The notes beneath the pieces were generated by a model, which saw only the letters and a program-made list of their open reading frames with translations, was not told the DNA's origin and made no database searches. The position numbers were made by a program, and so were the translations under genes. DNA of 64,000 nt from Pseudomonas sp. PDM04 (GTDB taxonomy: Bacteria > Pseudomonadota > Gammaproteobacteria > Pseudomonadales > Pseudomonadaceae): positions 558,001 to 622,000 of the forward strand of contig NZ_JACVAI010000002.1 in assembly GCF_014851765.1 (NCBI RefSeq). The letters are read 5' to 3'. Positions 8,721 through 17,267 of the stretch are shown here, one piece after another. Position 1 is the first letter of the stretch. Every line of letters begins with the position of its first letter.

Positions 8721-9646
8721 AAATGACGGCATCCACGCCGACCCGGGGCGCCGCTGGCGCCCTCGGGGCCGTACCCGGCAAAGCGGCGATGGCCAATCAA
8801 AGCCCAAGCCTGGCCCAGCGCTGGCGCGGCTCGAGCAACCTGATCCCGGCGCTGCTGTTCCTCGGCCTGTTCTTCCTCGCACCGCTGATCGGCCTGCTGC
8901 TGCGCGGCGTGCTCGAACCGGTGCCGGGCCTTGGCAACTATGAACAACTGTTCGCCAACTCCGCGTACGCCCGGGTATTGATCAATACCTTCTCGGTGGC
9001 CGGGCTGGTGACCCTGTTCAGCCTGCTGCTGGGCTTTCCGCTGGCCTGGGCGATCACCCTCGTGCCCCGTGGCTGGGGGCGCTGGATCCTCAACATCGTG
9101 CTGCTGTCGATGTGGACCAGCCTCCTCGCCCGCACCTATTCCTGGCTGGTGCTGCTGCAAGCCTCCGGGGTGATCAACAAGGCGTTGATGGCGATGGGCA
9201 TCATCGATCAACCGCTGGAGATGGTGCACAACCTGACCGGCGTGGTGATCGGCATGAGCTACATCATGATCCCGTTCATCGTACTGCCCCTGCAGGCGAC
9301 CATGCAGGCCATCGACCCGATGATCCTGCAAGCCGGCTCGATCTGTGGCGCCAGCCCGTGGACCAACTTCTTCCGGGTGTTCCTGCCGCTGTGCCGGCCG
9401 GGGCTGTTCTCCGGCGGCCTGATGGTGTTCGTGATGTCGCTCGGTTACTACGTCACCCCGGCCCTGCTGGGCGGTGCGCAGAACATGATGCTGCCCGAGT
9501 TCATCATTCAGCAGGTGCAATCGTTCCTCAACTGGGGGCTGGCCAGCGCCGGCGCCGCGTTGCTGATCGTCATCACGCTGGTGCTGTTCTACTTCTACCT
9601 GAAGCTTCAGCCGGAATCCCCGGTTGGCGCCAGCAACGCGAGGTAA
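8717..9646 (+). CDS. ABC transporter permease (PotB-type)
   Basis: A 309-residue inner-membrane permease of the binding-protein-dependent transport family, with about six transmembrane segments after a hydrophilic N-terminus. The cytoplasmic EAA-type loop is GSICGASPWTNFFRVFLPLC. ATG 8717 overlaps the SBP stop. It pairs with the permease at 9653 to form the channel of the importer. Confidence 0.92.
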   Translation: MKMTASTPTRGAAGALGAVPGKAAMANQSPSLAQRWRGSSNLIPALLFLGLFFLAPLIGLLLRGVLEPVPGLGNYEQLFANSAYARVLINTFSVAGLVTLFSLLLGFPLAWAITLVPRGWGRWILNIVLLSMWTSLLARTYSWLVLLQASGVINKALMAMGIIDQPLEMVHNLTGVVIGMSYIMIPFIVLPLQATMQAIDPMILQAGSICGASPWTNFFRVFLPLCRPGLFSGGLMVFVMSLGYYVTPALLGGAQNMMLPEFIIQQVQSFLNWGLASAGAALLIVITLVLFYFYLKLQPESPVGASNAR

Positions 9647-9652
9647 GCCGTC

Positions 9653-10462
9653 ATGCTCCTGACTCCCAATGCGATGAGCCGGCGCATGCGCTTCGGCCTG
9701 TATTTCACCACGGGCCTGATCGCACTGTTCCTGCTGTTGCCCATCGTGTTCATCGTGCTGCTGTCGTTCGGCTCCTCCCAGTGGCTGGTGTTCCCACCGC
9801 CGGGCTGGACGCTGAAATGGTACGGCCAGTTCTTTTCCAATGCCGACTGGATGAACGCGGCCATGGCCAGCCTGAAGGTCGCGGTGCTGACCACGTTCTT
9901 CGCCGTGGCGCTTGGCCTGCCCACCGCGTTTGCCCTGGTGCGCGGACGCTTTCCCGGACGGGAAATGCTCTACGGCCTGTTCACCCTGCCGATGATCGTG
10001 CCACTGGTGATCATTGCAGTCGCGGTGTACGCGCTGTTCCTCAAGCTGGGCTACACCGGGACGATGTTCGCCTTCGTGGTCAGCCATGTGATCGTGGCGC
10101 TGCCGTTCACCATCATCTCGATCATCAACTCGCTGAAACTGTTCGATCAGTCGATCGAAGACGCGGCGGTGATCTGCGGCGCCTCGCGCCTGCAAGCGGT
10201 GTTCAAGGTGACCTTCCCGGCGATCCGTCCCGGCATGGTGGCCGGCGCCCTCTTCGCCTTCCTGGTCTCGTGGGACGAAGTGGTGCTGAGCGTGATGATG
10301 GCCAGCCCGACCCTGCAAACCCTTCCCGTGAAAATGTGGACCACCCTGCGCCAGGACCTGACGCCTGTGATCGCCGTCGCCTCGACGCTGCTGATCGGCC
10401 TCTCGGTCCTGGTCATGGTGATCGCCGCCGCCCTTCGCCGGCGCAATGAAATCAGCGTTTGA
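9653..10462 (+). CDS. ABC transporter permease (PotC-type)
   Basis: A 269-residue permease with about six transmembrane helices and the EAA-type loop EDAAVICGASRLQAVFKVTF. It starts 6 bases after the first permease and ends 16 bases before the ATPase start, so all four genes form one operon. It is the second channel subunit of the PotD/PotABC-like importer. Confidence 0.92.
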   Translation: MLLTPNAMSRRMRFGLYFTTGLIALFLLLPIVFIVLLSFGSSQWLVFPPPGWTLKWYGQFFSNADWMNAAMASLKVAVLTTFFAVALGLPTAFALVRGRFPGREMLYGLFTLPMIVPLVIIAVAVYALFLKLGYTGTMFAFVVSHVIVALPFTIISIINSLKLFDQSIEDAAVICGASRLQAVFKVTFPAIRPGMVAGALFAFLVSWDEVVLSVMMASPTLQTLPVKMWTTLRQDLTPVIAVASTLLIGLSVLVMVIAAALRRRNEISV

Positions 10463-10478
10463 GCGCCAGGAGAACGAC

Positions 10479-11633
10479 ATGAGTGCAGTGATCAAAGATG
10501 CCGCGCAGGCAAATGACCAACCCTTGGTCAGCCTGCGCAACCTGAACAAGTACTACGGCGAATTCGCCGCCGTGGACAACATCGCGCTGGACATCAAGGA
10601 GGGTGAATTCCTCACCTTCCTCGGCTCCAGCGGCTCGGGCAAAAGTACCACCCTGTCGATGCTCGCCGGCTTTGAAACGCCCAGCAGCGGCGAAATCCTG
10701 GTCGACGGCAAATCCCTGGTCAACGTGCCGCCGCACAAACGCGACATCGGCATGGTGTTCCAGCGTTATTCGTTGTTCCCGCACCTGTCGGTGCGCGACA
10801 ACATCGCCTTCCCGCTGGCGATCCGCAAGCTGGACAGCGCCGAACGCGAACGCCGGGTCGATGCCATGCTCAGGCTGGTGCAACTCGAACCCTTCGCCCA
10901 TCGCCGCCCTTCGCAATTGTCCGGCGGCCAGCAGCAACGCGTCGCCATCGCCCGGGCGCTGGTCTATGAGCCACGTATCCTGCTGATGGACGAACCGCTC
11001 GGTGCGCTCGACAAGAAGTTGCGTGAAGACCTGCAGGACGAATTGCGTCAGTTGCACCGGCGCCTTGGCATCACCATCGTCTACGTGACCCACGACCAGG
11101 AAGAAGCCATGCGCCTGTCCCAGCGCATTGCGATTTTCAGCCACGGCAAGATCGTCGGCCTGGGCAGTGGCTATGACCTGTACCAGAACCCGCCGAATGC
11201 GTTTGTGGCGTCGTTCCTGGGCAACTCGAACTTCCTCAAGCTCAAGGCCCAGGGCAATGCCGTGGCATCGTTCGAAGGCCAGTCGCTGTCCATCCGCCTG
11301 ACGCCCGGGCTGCAGACCGATCAGGATGTGCTGCTGATGGTGCGCCCGGAAAAGGCGCTGGCGCTGAGTGTCGAACAAGCCGCCCAGGAACCGCTGGCGG
11401 CAGGCTGGAACCAGGTGTCGGCGATTGTCGGCGAAGTGTTGTTCCTGGGCGAAAGCCAGACCTGCACGGTGAAAACCCTGGGCGGCACCTCGATGACGGT
11501 CAAGGCGCTGTCAGCGGCGGGCATGCCGCTCAAGGCTGGCGATCCGGTGCGCGTGCGCTGGGCCACGACCGATGCCTGCGTGTACACCGAGTGGGCCGAA
11601 AGCGACTTGAACAAGGCCGCTGGCGCCCATTGA
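10479..11633 (+). CDS. ABC transporter ATP-binding protein (PotA-type)
   Basis: A 384-residue ATPase with Walker A GSSGSGKST, Q-loop in GMVFQRYSLFPHL, signature LSGGQQQR, Walker B ILLMDEPLGALD and the switch histidine in VTHDQEEA, followed by a C-terminal TOBE domain. ATG 10479 has AGGAG at 10468-10472. It energises the importer encoded just upstream. A strong rho-independent terminator follows at 11651. Confidence 0.95.
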   Translation: MSAVIKDAAQANDQPLVSLRNLNKYYGEFAAVDNIALDIKEGEFLTFLGSSGSGKSTTLSMLAGFETPSSGEILVDGKSLVNVPPHKRDIGMVFQRYSLFPHLSVRDNIAFPLAIRKLDSAERERRVDAMLRLVQLEPFAHRRPSQLSGGQQQRVAIARALVYEPRILLMDEPLGALDKKLREDLQDELRQLHRRLGITIVYVTHDQEEAMRLSQRIAIFSHGKIVGLGSGYDLYQNPPNAFVASFLGNSNFLKLKAQGNAVASFEGQSLSIRLTPGLQTDQDVLLMVRPEKALALSVEQAAQEPLAAGWNQVSAIVGEVLFLGESQTCTVKTLGGTSMTVKALSAAGMPLKAGDPVRVRWATTDACVYTEWAESDLNKAAGAH

Positions 11634-11650
11634 TCACAGCGTCCCCCTCG

Positions 11651-11688
11651 GGCCGCCACAACGTCGGGTTGTGGCGGCCTTTTTTTTC
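11651..11688 (+). terminator. rho-independent terminator after the ABC importer operon
   Basis: GGCCGCCACAAC (11651-11662) pairs with GTTGTGGCGGCC (11668-11679), followed by a run of eight T. This closes the importer operon and separates it from the TerC gene. Confidence 0.93.
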
Positions 11689-11720
11689 AATCCGACTGCC
11701 CCTGGCTTTCACCGCAAAAC

Positions 11721-11747
11721 CTGTGGGCGCTGGCCTGCTCGCGATGA
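11721..11747. repeat. single diverged REP element
   Basis: CTGTGGGCGCTGGCCTGCTC followed by GCGATGA is one imperfect REP copy between the terminator and the TerC gene. Confidence 0.6.
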
Positions 11748-11761
11748 ATGTGCAGTCACCA

Positions 11762-11784
11762 CAGACGGCCAGACAAGCCGTCTG
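11762..11784. other. short inverted repeat upstream of the TerC gene
   Basis: CAGACGGC (11762-11769) and GCCGTCTG (11777-11784) form an 8-bp stem with a 7-base loop in the leader region of the TerC gene. No T-run follows. Function is unknown; it does not look like a yybP-ykoY manganese riboswitch. Confidence 0.45.
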
Positions 11785-11915
11785 ATCATTGACAACACGA
11801 GCAACACTTCGGAAAAACCGAATGACTGCGACGAAATAAACGATTTTTCTCCCGCACAACCCTTTCGCTAGCATGGCGCCGTCTACCCACAAACGGTTCA
11901 GTCAGGGAGAGCGCC

Positions 11916-12893
11916 ATGCCAGCCACGCACATCAGTATCGGTGAGCCCTGGATGTGGGGCGCCTTCATCGTCTTCGTACTGGCGATGCTGGCCCTGGATC
12001 TGTTTGTCTTCGGTGGTCGCAAGGCCCATCGGGTGTCCGTCCGCGAAGCCGGGGGCTGGGTGATTGCCTGGTGCCTGCTGGCCCTGGCATTTGCAGGTCT
12101 GCTCTGGTGGTATCTGAACGCTGAGTTCGGCGCCGAGATTGCCCGCGACAAAACCCTCGAATTCCTCACCGGTTACCTGATCGAACAGTCGCTGTCGATC
12201 GACAACATGTTCGTGTTCGTGATGATCTTCGGTTATTTCGCGGTGCCCCCGCCGTTACAGCGTCGCGTGCTCCTGTACGGCGTACTCGGGGCAATCGTGA
12301 TGCGCGCGGCAATGATCTTCGCCGGCGTTTGGCTGGTCTCGCAGTTCACCTGGCTGCTGTATGTGTTCGGCGTGTTCCTGATCATTACCGGGATCAAGAT
12401 GCTGATGTTCGCCGACAAGCAACCGGACCTGGACAACAATCCGTTGCTGCGCTGGATACGCGGCCACATGCGCATCACCCCTGGCTTTCACGGCGAACGT
12501 TTTTTCGTGGTGCTCAACGGTGTGCGCTGGGCCACGCCGATGTTTCTGGTGCTGGTGCTGATCGAGGCCAGCGACCTGATGTTCGCGGTCGACAGCATCC
12601 CGGCGATCTTCGCCGTCACCACCGACCCGTTCATCATTTTCACCTCGAACATATTCGCGATCATGGGCCTGCGAGCCCTGTACTTCCTGCTCGCCGACAT
12701 GGCCGACCGCTTTCATTTGCTCAAGTATGGGCTGGCACTGGTGCTGGTGTTCATCGGCGGGAAGATGACGCTCATGCCGTGGTTCCACCTGCCTGTGGAA
12801 TGGTCGCTGGCGGTGGTGGGCGTGGTGATTCTGGGGTCGGTGGGGTTGAGCCTGATCCTCACCCGCAAGGAGAACCGCACCCAACCCCAGTAA
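11916..12893 (+). CDS. TerC/Alx family integral membrane protein
   Basis: A 325-residue inner-membrane protein with about nine transmembrane segments and the family signatures EQSLSIDNMFVF and EASDLMFAVDSIPA, whose acidic residues lie in the membrane and are linked to metal (manganese) handling. Tellurite resistance is the historical name. GGGAGA precedes ATG 11916. It has its own upstream gap and follows a terminator, so it is probably not part of the flanking catabolic regulon. No candidate GntR operator is seen before it. Confidence 0.93.
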   Translation: MPATHISIGEPWMWGAFIVFVLAMLALDLFVFGGRKAHRVSVREAGGWVIAWCLLALAFAGLLWWYLNAEFGAEIARDKTLEFLTGYLIEQSLSIDNMFVFVMIFGYFAVPPPLQRRVLLYGVLGAIVMRAAMIFAGVWLVSQFTWLLYVFGVFLIITGIKMLMFADKQPDLDNNPLLRWIRGHMRITPGFHGERFFVVLNGVRWATPMFLVLVLIEASDLMFAVDSIPAIFAVTTDPFIIFTSNIFAIMGLRALYFLLADMADRFHLLKYGLALVLVFIGGKMTLMPWFHLPVEWSLAVVGVVILGSVGLSLILTRKENRTQPQ

Positions 12894-12899
12894 TCGCAG

Positions 12900-14315
12900 T
12901 CAGTCGGTGTAGCCCAGGCGCGCCGCCTTGCTCGCTGGCTGAGTCTCGCCGCGCGTCGCCAGGCAGTAATACAGCGGGCAAGTCACCACCAGGCCCACCA
13001 GCCAGGACAAATCCGCGCCTTCCACCAGGTTCGCATACGGCCCGACGTACAGCGAGGTATTGGCAAACGGCAGCTGCACGATAATCCCGATGAAATACGC
13101 CACGATCGCATGCAGGTTGAAGCGGCCATAAACCCCGCCATCAGCGCGGAAAATCGACGCGATGTCGTAGCAGCCGCGCTTGATCAGGTAGAAGTCGATC
13201 AGGTTGATCGAAGCCCACGGCACCAGCACCAGCAACAGGGCCAGGATCAGGCCGATGAATTGCGAGATGAAGTCCGCCGTCGCCCCCAGCGCCACCAGGC
13301 AGCAGCCGGCCAGCACCACGCTCGACAACACCACGCGCACCTTGATGCTCGGGGTCCATTGACTGGCGAAGGTCTGGATCGAGGTGATGATCGACAACAC
13401 CGCGCCATACAGATTCAAGGCGTTGTGGCTGATGATGTTGAGCAGGAACAGCACCATCAGGATCGGTCCCAGCCAGCCGGTCGACTGCTTGACCGCGGCC
13501 ATCGCGTCGGTGCCTTGCGGGGTCGCCAGCACGGCCACTGCGCCAAAGGCGAAGGACAGGATGGTGCCCAGGGTGGCGCCCAGGTACGTGGCGAAGAATG
13601 GGCGAACGATGCCGATGTCGGCCGGCAGGTAGCGCGAGTAATCCGACACGTACGGCGAGAAGCTGATCTGCCAGATGATCCCCAGCGACACCGTCGCCAG
13701 CCAGCCCGACAGGTTGAAACCGCCACGGGTGAAGAAGTCCGCCGGCAGGTCATGGGCAAAGATGTAGAGAAACCCGGCGAGCAACGCGCTGCCCATGACC
13801 CAGGTGCCGATGCGGTTCAAGGTGTGGATGAAGCGGTAGCCGATCACCCCGATGGCGGTGGCGCTGAGGGCACCGATCAGGATGCTCGCCGGCACCGGCA
13901 CCGACGGGGCAATCCCGACGATCGACTTGCCAGCCAGCACGATGTTGGAAATGAAGAACCCGATGTAGATGATCGCCGCGAAGAACACGATCAGCAGCGC
14001 GCCGTAGCGACCGAACTGGCCACGGCTCTGCACCATCTGCGGAATGCCCATGCGCGGGCCTTGCGCTGAAGCGAGGGCGATCACCAACCCGCCGATCATG
14101 TGCCCCAGGGCAATCGCCAGCAGCCCCCAGAACAGGTCGAGGTGGAACACCTGGACCACCATGGCGCCGGTGACGATGGGCAGCGGCGCGATGTTGGTGC
14201 TGAACCATAAGGTGAACAGGTCGCGGGCCTTCCCGTGGCGTTCCGCGAGTGGGACGTAATCGACCGTGTGATTCTCGATCAGGGGGTCTTGCCGGGACAT
14301 CTGGGACATGTGCAT
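12900..14315 (-). CDS. NCS1 family nucleobase:cation symporter, copy 1
   Basis: A permease of about 471 residues with roughly twelve transmembrane helices, of the NCS1 (cytosine/purine, uracil, thiamine, allantoin) family. It has AERHGKARDLFTLWFSTN, SAQGPRMGIPQMVQSR and SFSPYVSDYSRYLP. The start is uncertain: ATG at 14315, 14309 and 14300 are in frame, none with a strong ribosome site; the conserved part begins near VDYVPLAERHG. It is divergent from the second flavin reductase, and a candidate GntR operator sits about 80 bases upstream. It probably imports an N-heterocycle. A second NCS1 permease is at 17268. Confidence 0.9.
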   Translation of the reverse strand: MHMSQMSRQDPLIENHTVDYVPLAERHGKARDLFTLWFSTNIAPLPIVTGAMVVQVFHLDLFWGLLAIALGHMIGGLVIALASAQGPRMGIPQMVQSRGQFGRYGALLIVFFAAIIYIGFFISNIVLAGKSIVGIAPSVPVPASILIGALSATAIGVIGYRFIHTLNRIGTWVMGSALLAGFLYIFAHDLPADFFTRGGFNLSGWLATVSLGIIWQISFSPYVSDYSRYLPADIGIVRPFFATYLGATLGTILSFAFGAVAVLATPQGTDAMAAVKQSTGWLGPILMVLFLLNIISHNALNLYGAVLSIITSIQTFASQWTPSIKVRVVLSSVVLAGCCLVALGATADFISQFIGLILALLLVLVPWASINLIDFYLIKRGCYDIASIFRADGGVYGRFNLHAIVAYFIGIIVQLPFANTSLYVGPYANLVEGADLSWLVGLVVTCPLYYCLATRGETQPASKAARLGYTD

Positions 14316-14393
14316 GAACTCGAGTTTGTCTGATCTTATAGTTGTACGAAGCCAAACCGGGGGTGCTCTGTGGCCCCCCTCAGATGCGAGCCA

Positions 14394-14408
14394 TATTATG
14401 GTATTCCA
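14394..14408. promoter_or_regulatory. candidate GntR operator, site 3
   Basis: TATTATGGTATTCCA, the exact reverse complement of 7574-7588, placed to control the leftward NCS1 permease gene. Confidence 0.72.
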
Positions 14409-14567
14409 AGCTTTTGACAAGGCTGATCCGGTGTTTAAAACGTCCCCTGATACGCTTTCCTGACGAATGACCGGCGACAAAAAACTATTGGAACCCCTGT
14501 AATCATTGGCCCACACCGCAGCTCCTGACGTTTATCGGCACGTCTGAAAAAGCGCTTGCAAACGACG

Positions 14568-14582
14568 TATTACGGTATACCA
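14568..14582. promoter_or_regulatory. candidate GntR operator, site 4
   Basis: TATTACGGTATACCA, containing the GGTATACC core, about 50 bases upstream of the second flavin reductase start. With site 3 it fills the 317-base divergent gap 14316-14632, in which no other feature was recognised. Confidence 0.73.
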
Positions 14583-14632
14583 TCATACCTACAAATTCAT
14601 AAAAACCCGCTTCACCGCCAGAGGACCGTCCC

Positions 14633-15118
14633 ATGATCGATGCCGCCATCTACAAACAAGTGATGGGTTCGTTTCCGTCCGGGGTCACCGTGATCACCAC
14701 GCTCGATGACGACGGGCAAATCGTCGGCCTGACCGCCAGCGCCTTCAGCTCGCTGTCCATGGACCCGGCCCTGGTGCTGTTCTGCCCCAACTACAGCTCC
14801 GACTCCTACCCGGTCCTGATCAGGAACAAGCGTTTCGCCATCCACGTGCTGTCCGGCGGCCAGCAAAGCGAAGCCTATGCGTTCGCGCGCAAAGGCAAGG
14901 ACAAGGCCCAAGGCATCGAATGGACGTTGAGCGAGCTGGGCAATCCGATCCTGGCCAACGCCACGGCGGTGATCGAGTGCGAGCTGTGGCGCGAATATGA
15001 AGGGGGCGACCACGCAATCATGGTCGGCGCGGTAAAGAACCTGATCGTGCCGCAACAAAACGCCGGCCCGCTGGTGTACTGCCACGGCAAGATGGGCGCC
15101 CTGCCCGTGCTGGCCTGA
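14633..15118 (+). CDS. flavin reductase domain protein (RutF/HpaC-like), copy 2
   Basis: A 161-residue twin of the protein at 1899: same length, roughly 116 of 161 residues identical by hand alignment, same FPSGVTV and KGKDKA motifs. It should supply FMNH2 to the LLM monooxygenase encoded 122 bases downstream, which makes it the more obvious partner of the two copies. GAGGA lies just before ATG 14633. It has its own GntR-type operator. Confidence 0.92.
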   Translation: MIDAAIYKQVMGSFPSGVTVITTLDDDGQIVGLTASAFSSLSMDPALVLFCPNYSSDSYPVLIRNKRFAIHVLSGGQQSEAYAFARKGKDKAQGIEWTLSELGNPILANATAVIECELWREYEGGDHAIMVGAVKNLIVPQQNAGPLVYCHGKMGALPVLA

Positions 15119-15170
15119 AGCCCCTTTTCGCTCCCACCGGTCGAGCAGCAAAAAATTTGCAGTTAATTGG

Positions 15171-15185
15171 TATTATGGTATACCA
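15171..15185. promoter_or_regulatory. candidate GntR operator, site 5
   Basis: TATTATGGTATACCA, identical to site 1, with the perfect palindrome TGGTATACCA at 15176-15185. It lies 55 bases upstream of the LLM monooxygenase start, in the 122-base gap after the flavin reductase, so the two genes can be separately controlled. Confidence 0.75.
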
Positions 15186-15240
15186 ATAATCAACAGCCCC
15201 GCAGTCGACGGGGCGACCACAAGAGATTCGAGGTAGCGTC

Positions 15241-16284
15241 ATGAAATTTTCCCTGTTCGTACACATGGAACGTTGGGACGAAAGCGTCAGCCACCGCCAG
15301 TTGTTCGAAGACCTGACCGAACTGACCCTGCTGGCCGAAGCCGGTGGTTTCAGCACCGTGTGGATTGGCGAACACCACGCCATGGAATACACCATCTCGC
15401 CAAGCCCGATGCCGCTGCTGGCCTACCTGGCCGCCAAGACCACCACCATTCACCTGGGCGCCGGGACCATCATCGCGCCGTTCTGGCACCCGCTGCGGGT
15501 CGCCGGTGAATGCGCGCTGCTCGACGTGATCAGCAATGGCCGCATGGAAGTCGGCCTGGCCCGTGGCGCCTACCAGGTGGAATTCGACCGCATGGCCGGT
15601 GGCATGCCCGCCTCGAGCGGCGGCCAGGCCCTGCGCGAAATGGTGCCGGTGGTGCGTGCGCTGTGGCAGGGCGACTACGCCCACGATGGCGACATCTGGA
15701 AATTCCCGACCTCCACCAGCGTGCCCAAACCCATCCAGCAGCCGAACCCGCCGATGTGGATCGCGGCCCGCGACCCGGATTCGCACAACTTCGCCGTGGC
15801 CAACGGCTGCAACGTGATGGTCACGCCGCTGATGAAAGGCGACGAGGAAGTGCTCGACCTGAAGAACAAGTTCCAGGCCGCGCTGGACAACAACCCGGGC
15901 GTGCCGCGCCCGCAACTGATGGTCCTGCGTCACACCCATGTCCATGAAGCCAATGATCCCGAAGGCTGGAAAGTCGGGGCCAAGGCGATCTCGAAGTTCT
16001 ACCGCACCTTCGATGCCTGGTTCGGCAACAAGCAAACGCCGGTCAACGGCTTCCTCGCCCCGAGCCCGGAAGAGAAGTTCGCCGGTCGTCCGGAGTTCGA
16101 ACTGGACAGCCTGCACAAGACCGCCATGATCGGCACCCCGGAAGAAATCATTCCGCGCATCAAGTACTACCAGGAACTGGGTGTCGACGAATTCAGCTTC
16201 TGGTGCGATAACAGCCTGCCCCACGCGGAAAAGAAAAAGTCCCTGGAGCTGTTCATCAAACACGTGATCCCGGCTTTCCGCTGA
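15241..16284 (+). CDS. LLM-class flavin-dependent monooxygenase (luciferase-like)
   Basis: A 347-residue bacterial-luciferase-like (LLM) TIM-barrel protein, beginning MKFSLFVHMERWDE, with WIGEHHAMEYTISPSP, GAGTIIAPFWHPLRVAGE and the NGRMEVGLARGAYQ substrate/flavin loop typical of two-component FMNH2-dependent monooxygenases. It needs reduced FMN from a separate reductase. RutA (pyrimidines) and the actinobacterial pyridine monooxygenase belong to this superfamily and open an N-heterocycle. It is probably the key ring-attacking enzyme of the regulon; the substrate is inferred only from gene context. Confidence 0.93.
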   Translation: MKFSLFVHMERWDESVSHRQLFEDLTELTLLAEAGGFSTVWIGEHHAMEYTISPSPMPLLAYLAAKTTTIHLGAGTIIAPFWHPLRVAGECALLDVISNGRMEVGLARGAYQVEFDRMAGGMPASSGGQALREMVPVVRALWQGDYAHDGDIWKFPTSTSVPKPIQQPNPPMWIAARDPDSHNFAVANGCNVMVTPLMKGDEEVLDLKNKFQAALDNNPGVPRPQLMVLRHTHVHEANDPEGWKVGAKAISKFYRTFDAWFGNKQTPVNGFLAPSPEEKFAGRPEFELDSLHKTAMIGTPEEIIPRIKYYQELGVDEFSFWCDNSLPHAEKKKSLELFIKHVIPAFR

Positions 16285-16295
16285 GTTCATGACCT

Positions 16296-16320
16296 GCCCC
16301 CGGACGCGAAGCCCGGGGGC
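16296..16320. terminator. hairpin after the LLM monooxygenase gene
   Basis: GCCCCCGG (16296-16303) pairs with CCCGGGGGC (16312-16320) directly after the LLM stop. No T-run follows, so it may be a partial terminator or a transcript-stabilising hairpin. Confidence 0.55.
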
Positions 16321-16345
16321 TGAATGACGTGCAGGATCGATTCCA

Positions 16346-16498
16346 ATGCTGAACGATCATCCCCCCTCGATCACCCTGCCCTCCGGCGCCGAGCAGGCCT
16401 ACCTGCGCGGCGAATGGACCGCTTCGCACATCCATCTCAAGCGCCTCCCCGCCAGCGTTTGCGCCAAGCAAAACGGCTTCTGGCAACCCGTTCACTAA
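16346..16498 (+). CDS. possible small protein of 50 residues
   Basis: An open frame of 50 codons starting MLNDHPPSITLPSG and ending NGFWQPVH, in the 297-base gap between the LLM and isochorismatase-type genes. AGGA at 16333-16336 is well spaced from the ATG. Third positions are mostly G or C, and the product is soluble with no signal. It resembles no family I know. It could be a real small member of the operon or the remnant of a larger gene. Confidence 0.45.
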   Translation: MLNDHPPSITLPSGAEQAYLRGEWTASHIHLKRLPASVCAKQNGFWQPVH

Positions 16499-16581
16499 GC
16501 ATCGAACACCTCTTCACGCATCACAGCGCCTTCGCGGCACTGTGCGTTGCACCGTGTTTATGACTTGAACAGGTTGACCCA

Positions 16582-17262
16582 ATGAACAATAAAAACAATG
16601 CGCTGCTGATTATCGATATGCAGCAGGAGGACAGCTTCGTCCTCGAACACGTCGACACCGTCGTGGCCAACGTCGCGACCCTCCTGCACGCTGCCCGCCG
16701 GCAGCGGATGCCCGTCATCTTCACCCGCCACATCAACCAGGCCGACGGCAGCGACCTGCCCCGCGGTGAACCCTGCGCCGCCGACGGTGGGCCCGACAGC
16801 TACCGCGCCGGCACCTGGCAAGTGGAGATCCTCGAAGCCCTGGCGCCACGAGCCGATGAGTGGATGGTGGACAAGGGCCGCTACAGCGCGTTTCACCGTA
16901 CCGACCTGGATGCCCGTCTCAAGGCGCAAGGCATCGACACGCTGTTCATCTGCGGAGTGCTCACCGATGTCTGCGTGCTGACCAGCGTATTCGATGCGTT
17001 CGCCCTGGGTTATCACATTGGCCTGGTCAGCGACGCCTGCACCACGACCACCCTGGCCGGGCATCACAGCGCATTGTTGATCATGGCCAACTGGGTTTAC
17101 TCGCTGGAAATCCTGACCAGCGAACAATGCCTGCGGGCTTTCCAGCGCCTCGACTACCTGAGCCTGAAGCCGCCGCGCCCGGACTTCTTCGCGCATCAAC
17201 CGCACGAGTTCGAAAGCGCGCTCGCCCGCTTGCAATCCCACCTCGCCCGGACTCAGGAGTGA
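16582..17262 (+). CDS. isochorismatase-family cysteine hydrolase (RutB-like)
   Basis: A 226-residue isochorismatase-fold amidohydrolase. The catalytic triad of the family is visible: Asp12 in LLIIDMQ, Lys98 in MVDKGRYSAF and Cys131 in GVLTDVCV. Members cleave C-N bonds of ureido acids, carbamates, maleamates and formamides. With the LLM monooxygenase upstream it mirrors RutA-RutB, so hydrolysis of the amide or formamide formed on ring opening is the likely step. The next gene, an NCS1 permease, starts 5 bases after its stop. Confidence 0.92.
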   Translation: MNNKNNALLIIDMQQEDSFVLEHVDTVVANVATLLHAARRQRMPVIFTRHINQADGSDLPRGEPCAADGGPDSYRAGTWQVEILEALAPRADEWMVDKGRYSAFHRTDLDARLKAQGIDTLFICGVLTDVCVLTSVFDAFALGYHIGLVSDACTTTTLAGHHSALLIMANWVYSLEILTSEQCLRAFQRLDYLSLKPPRPDFFAHQPHEFESALARLQSHLARTQE

Positions 17263-17267
17263 TCGCC

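Noticed and set aside
11760..11915. yybP-ykoY manganese riboswitch before the TerC/Alx gene
   Set aside because: Only a simple 8-bp hairpin was found; the conserved riboswitch loop sequences were not seen.
11916..12893. TerC gene as a member of the GntR regulon
   Set aside because: It follows a strong terminator and has no TGGTATACCA-type site in its upstream gap.
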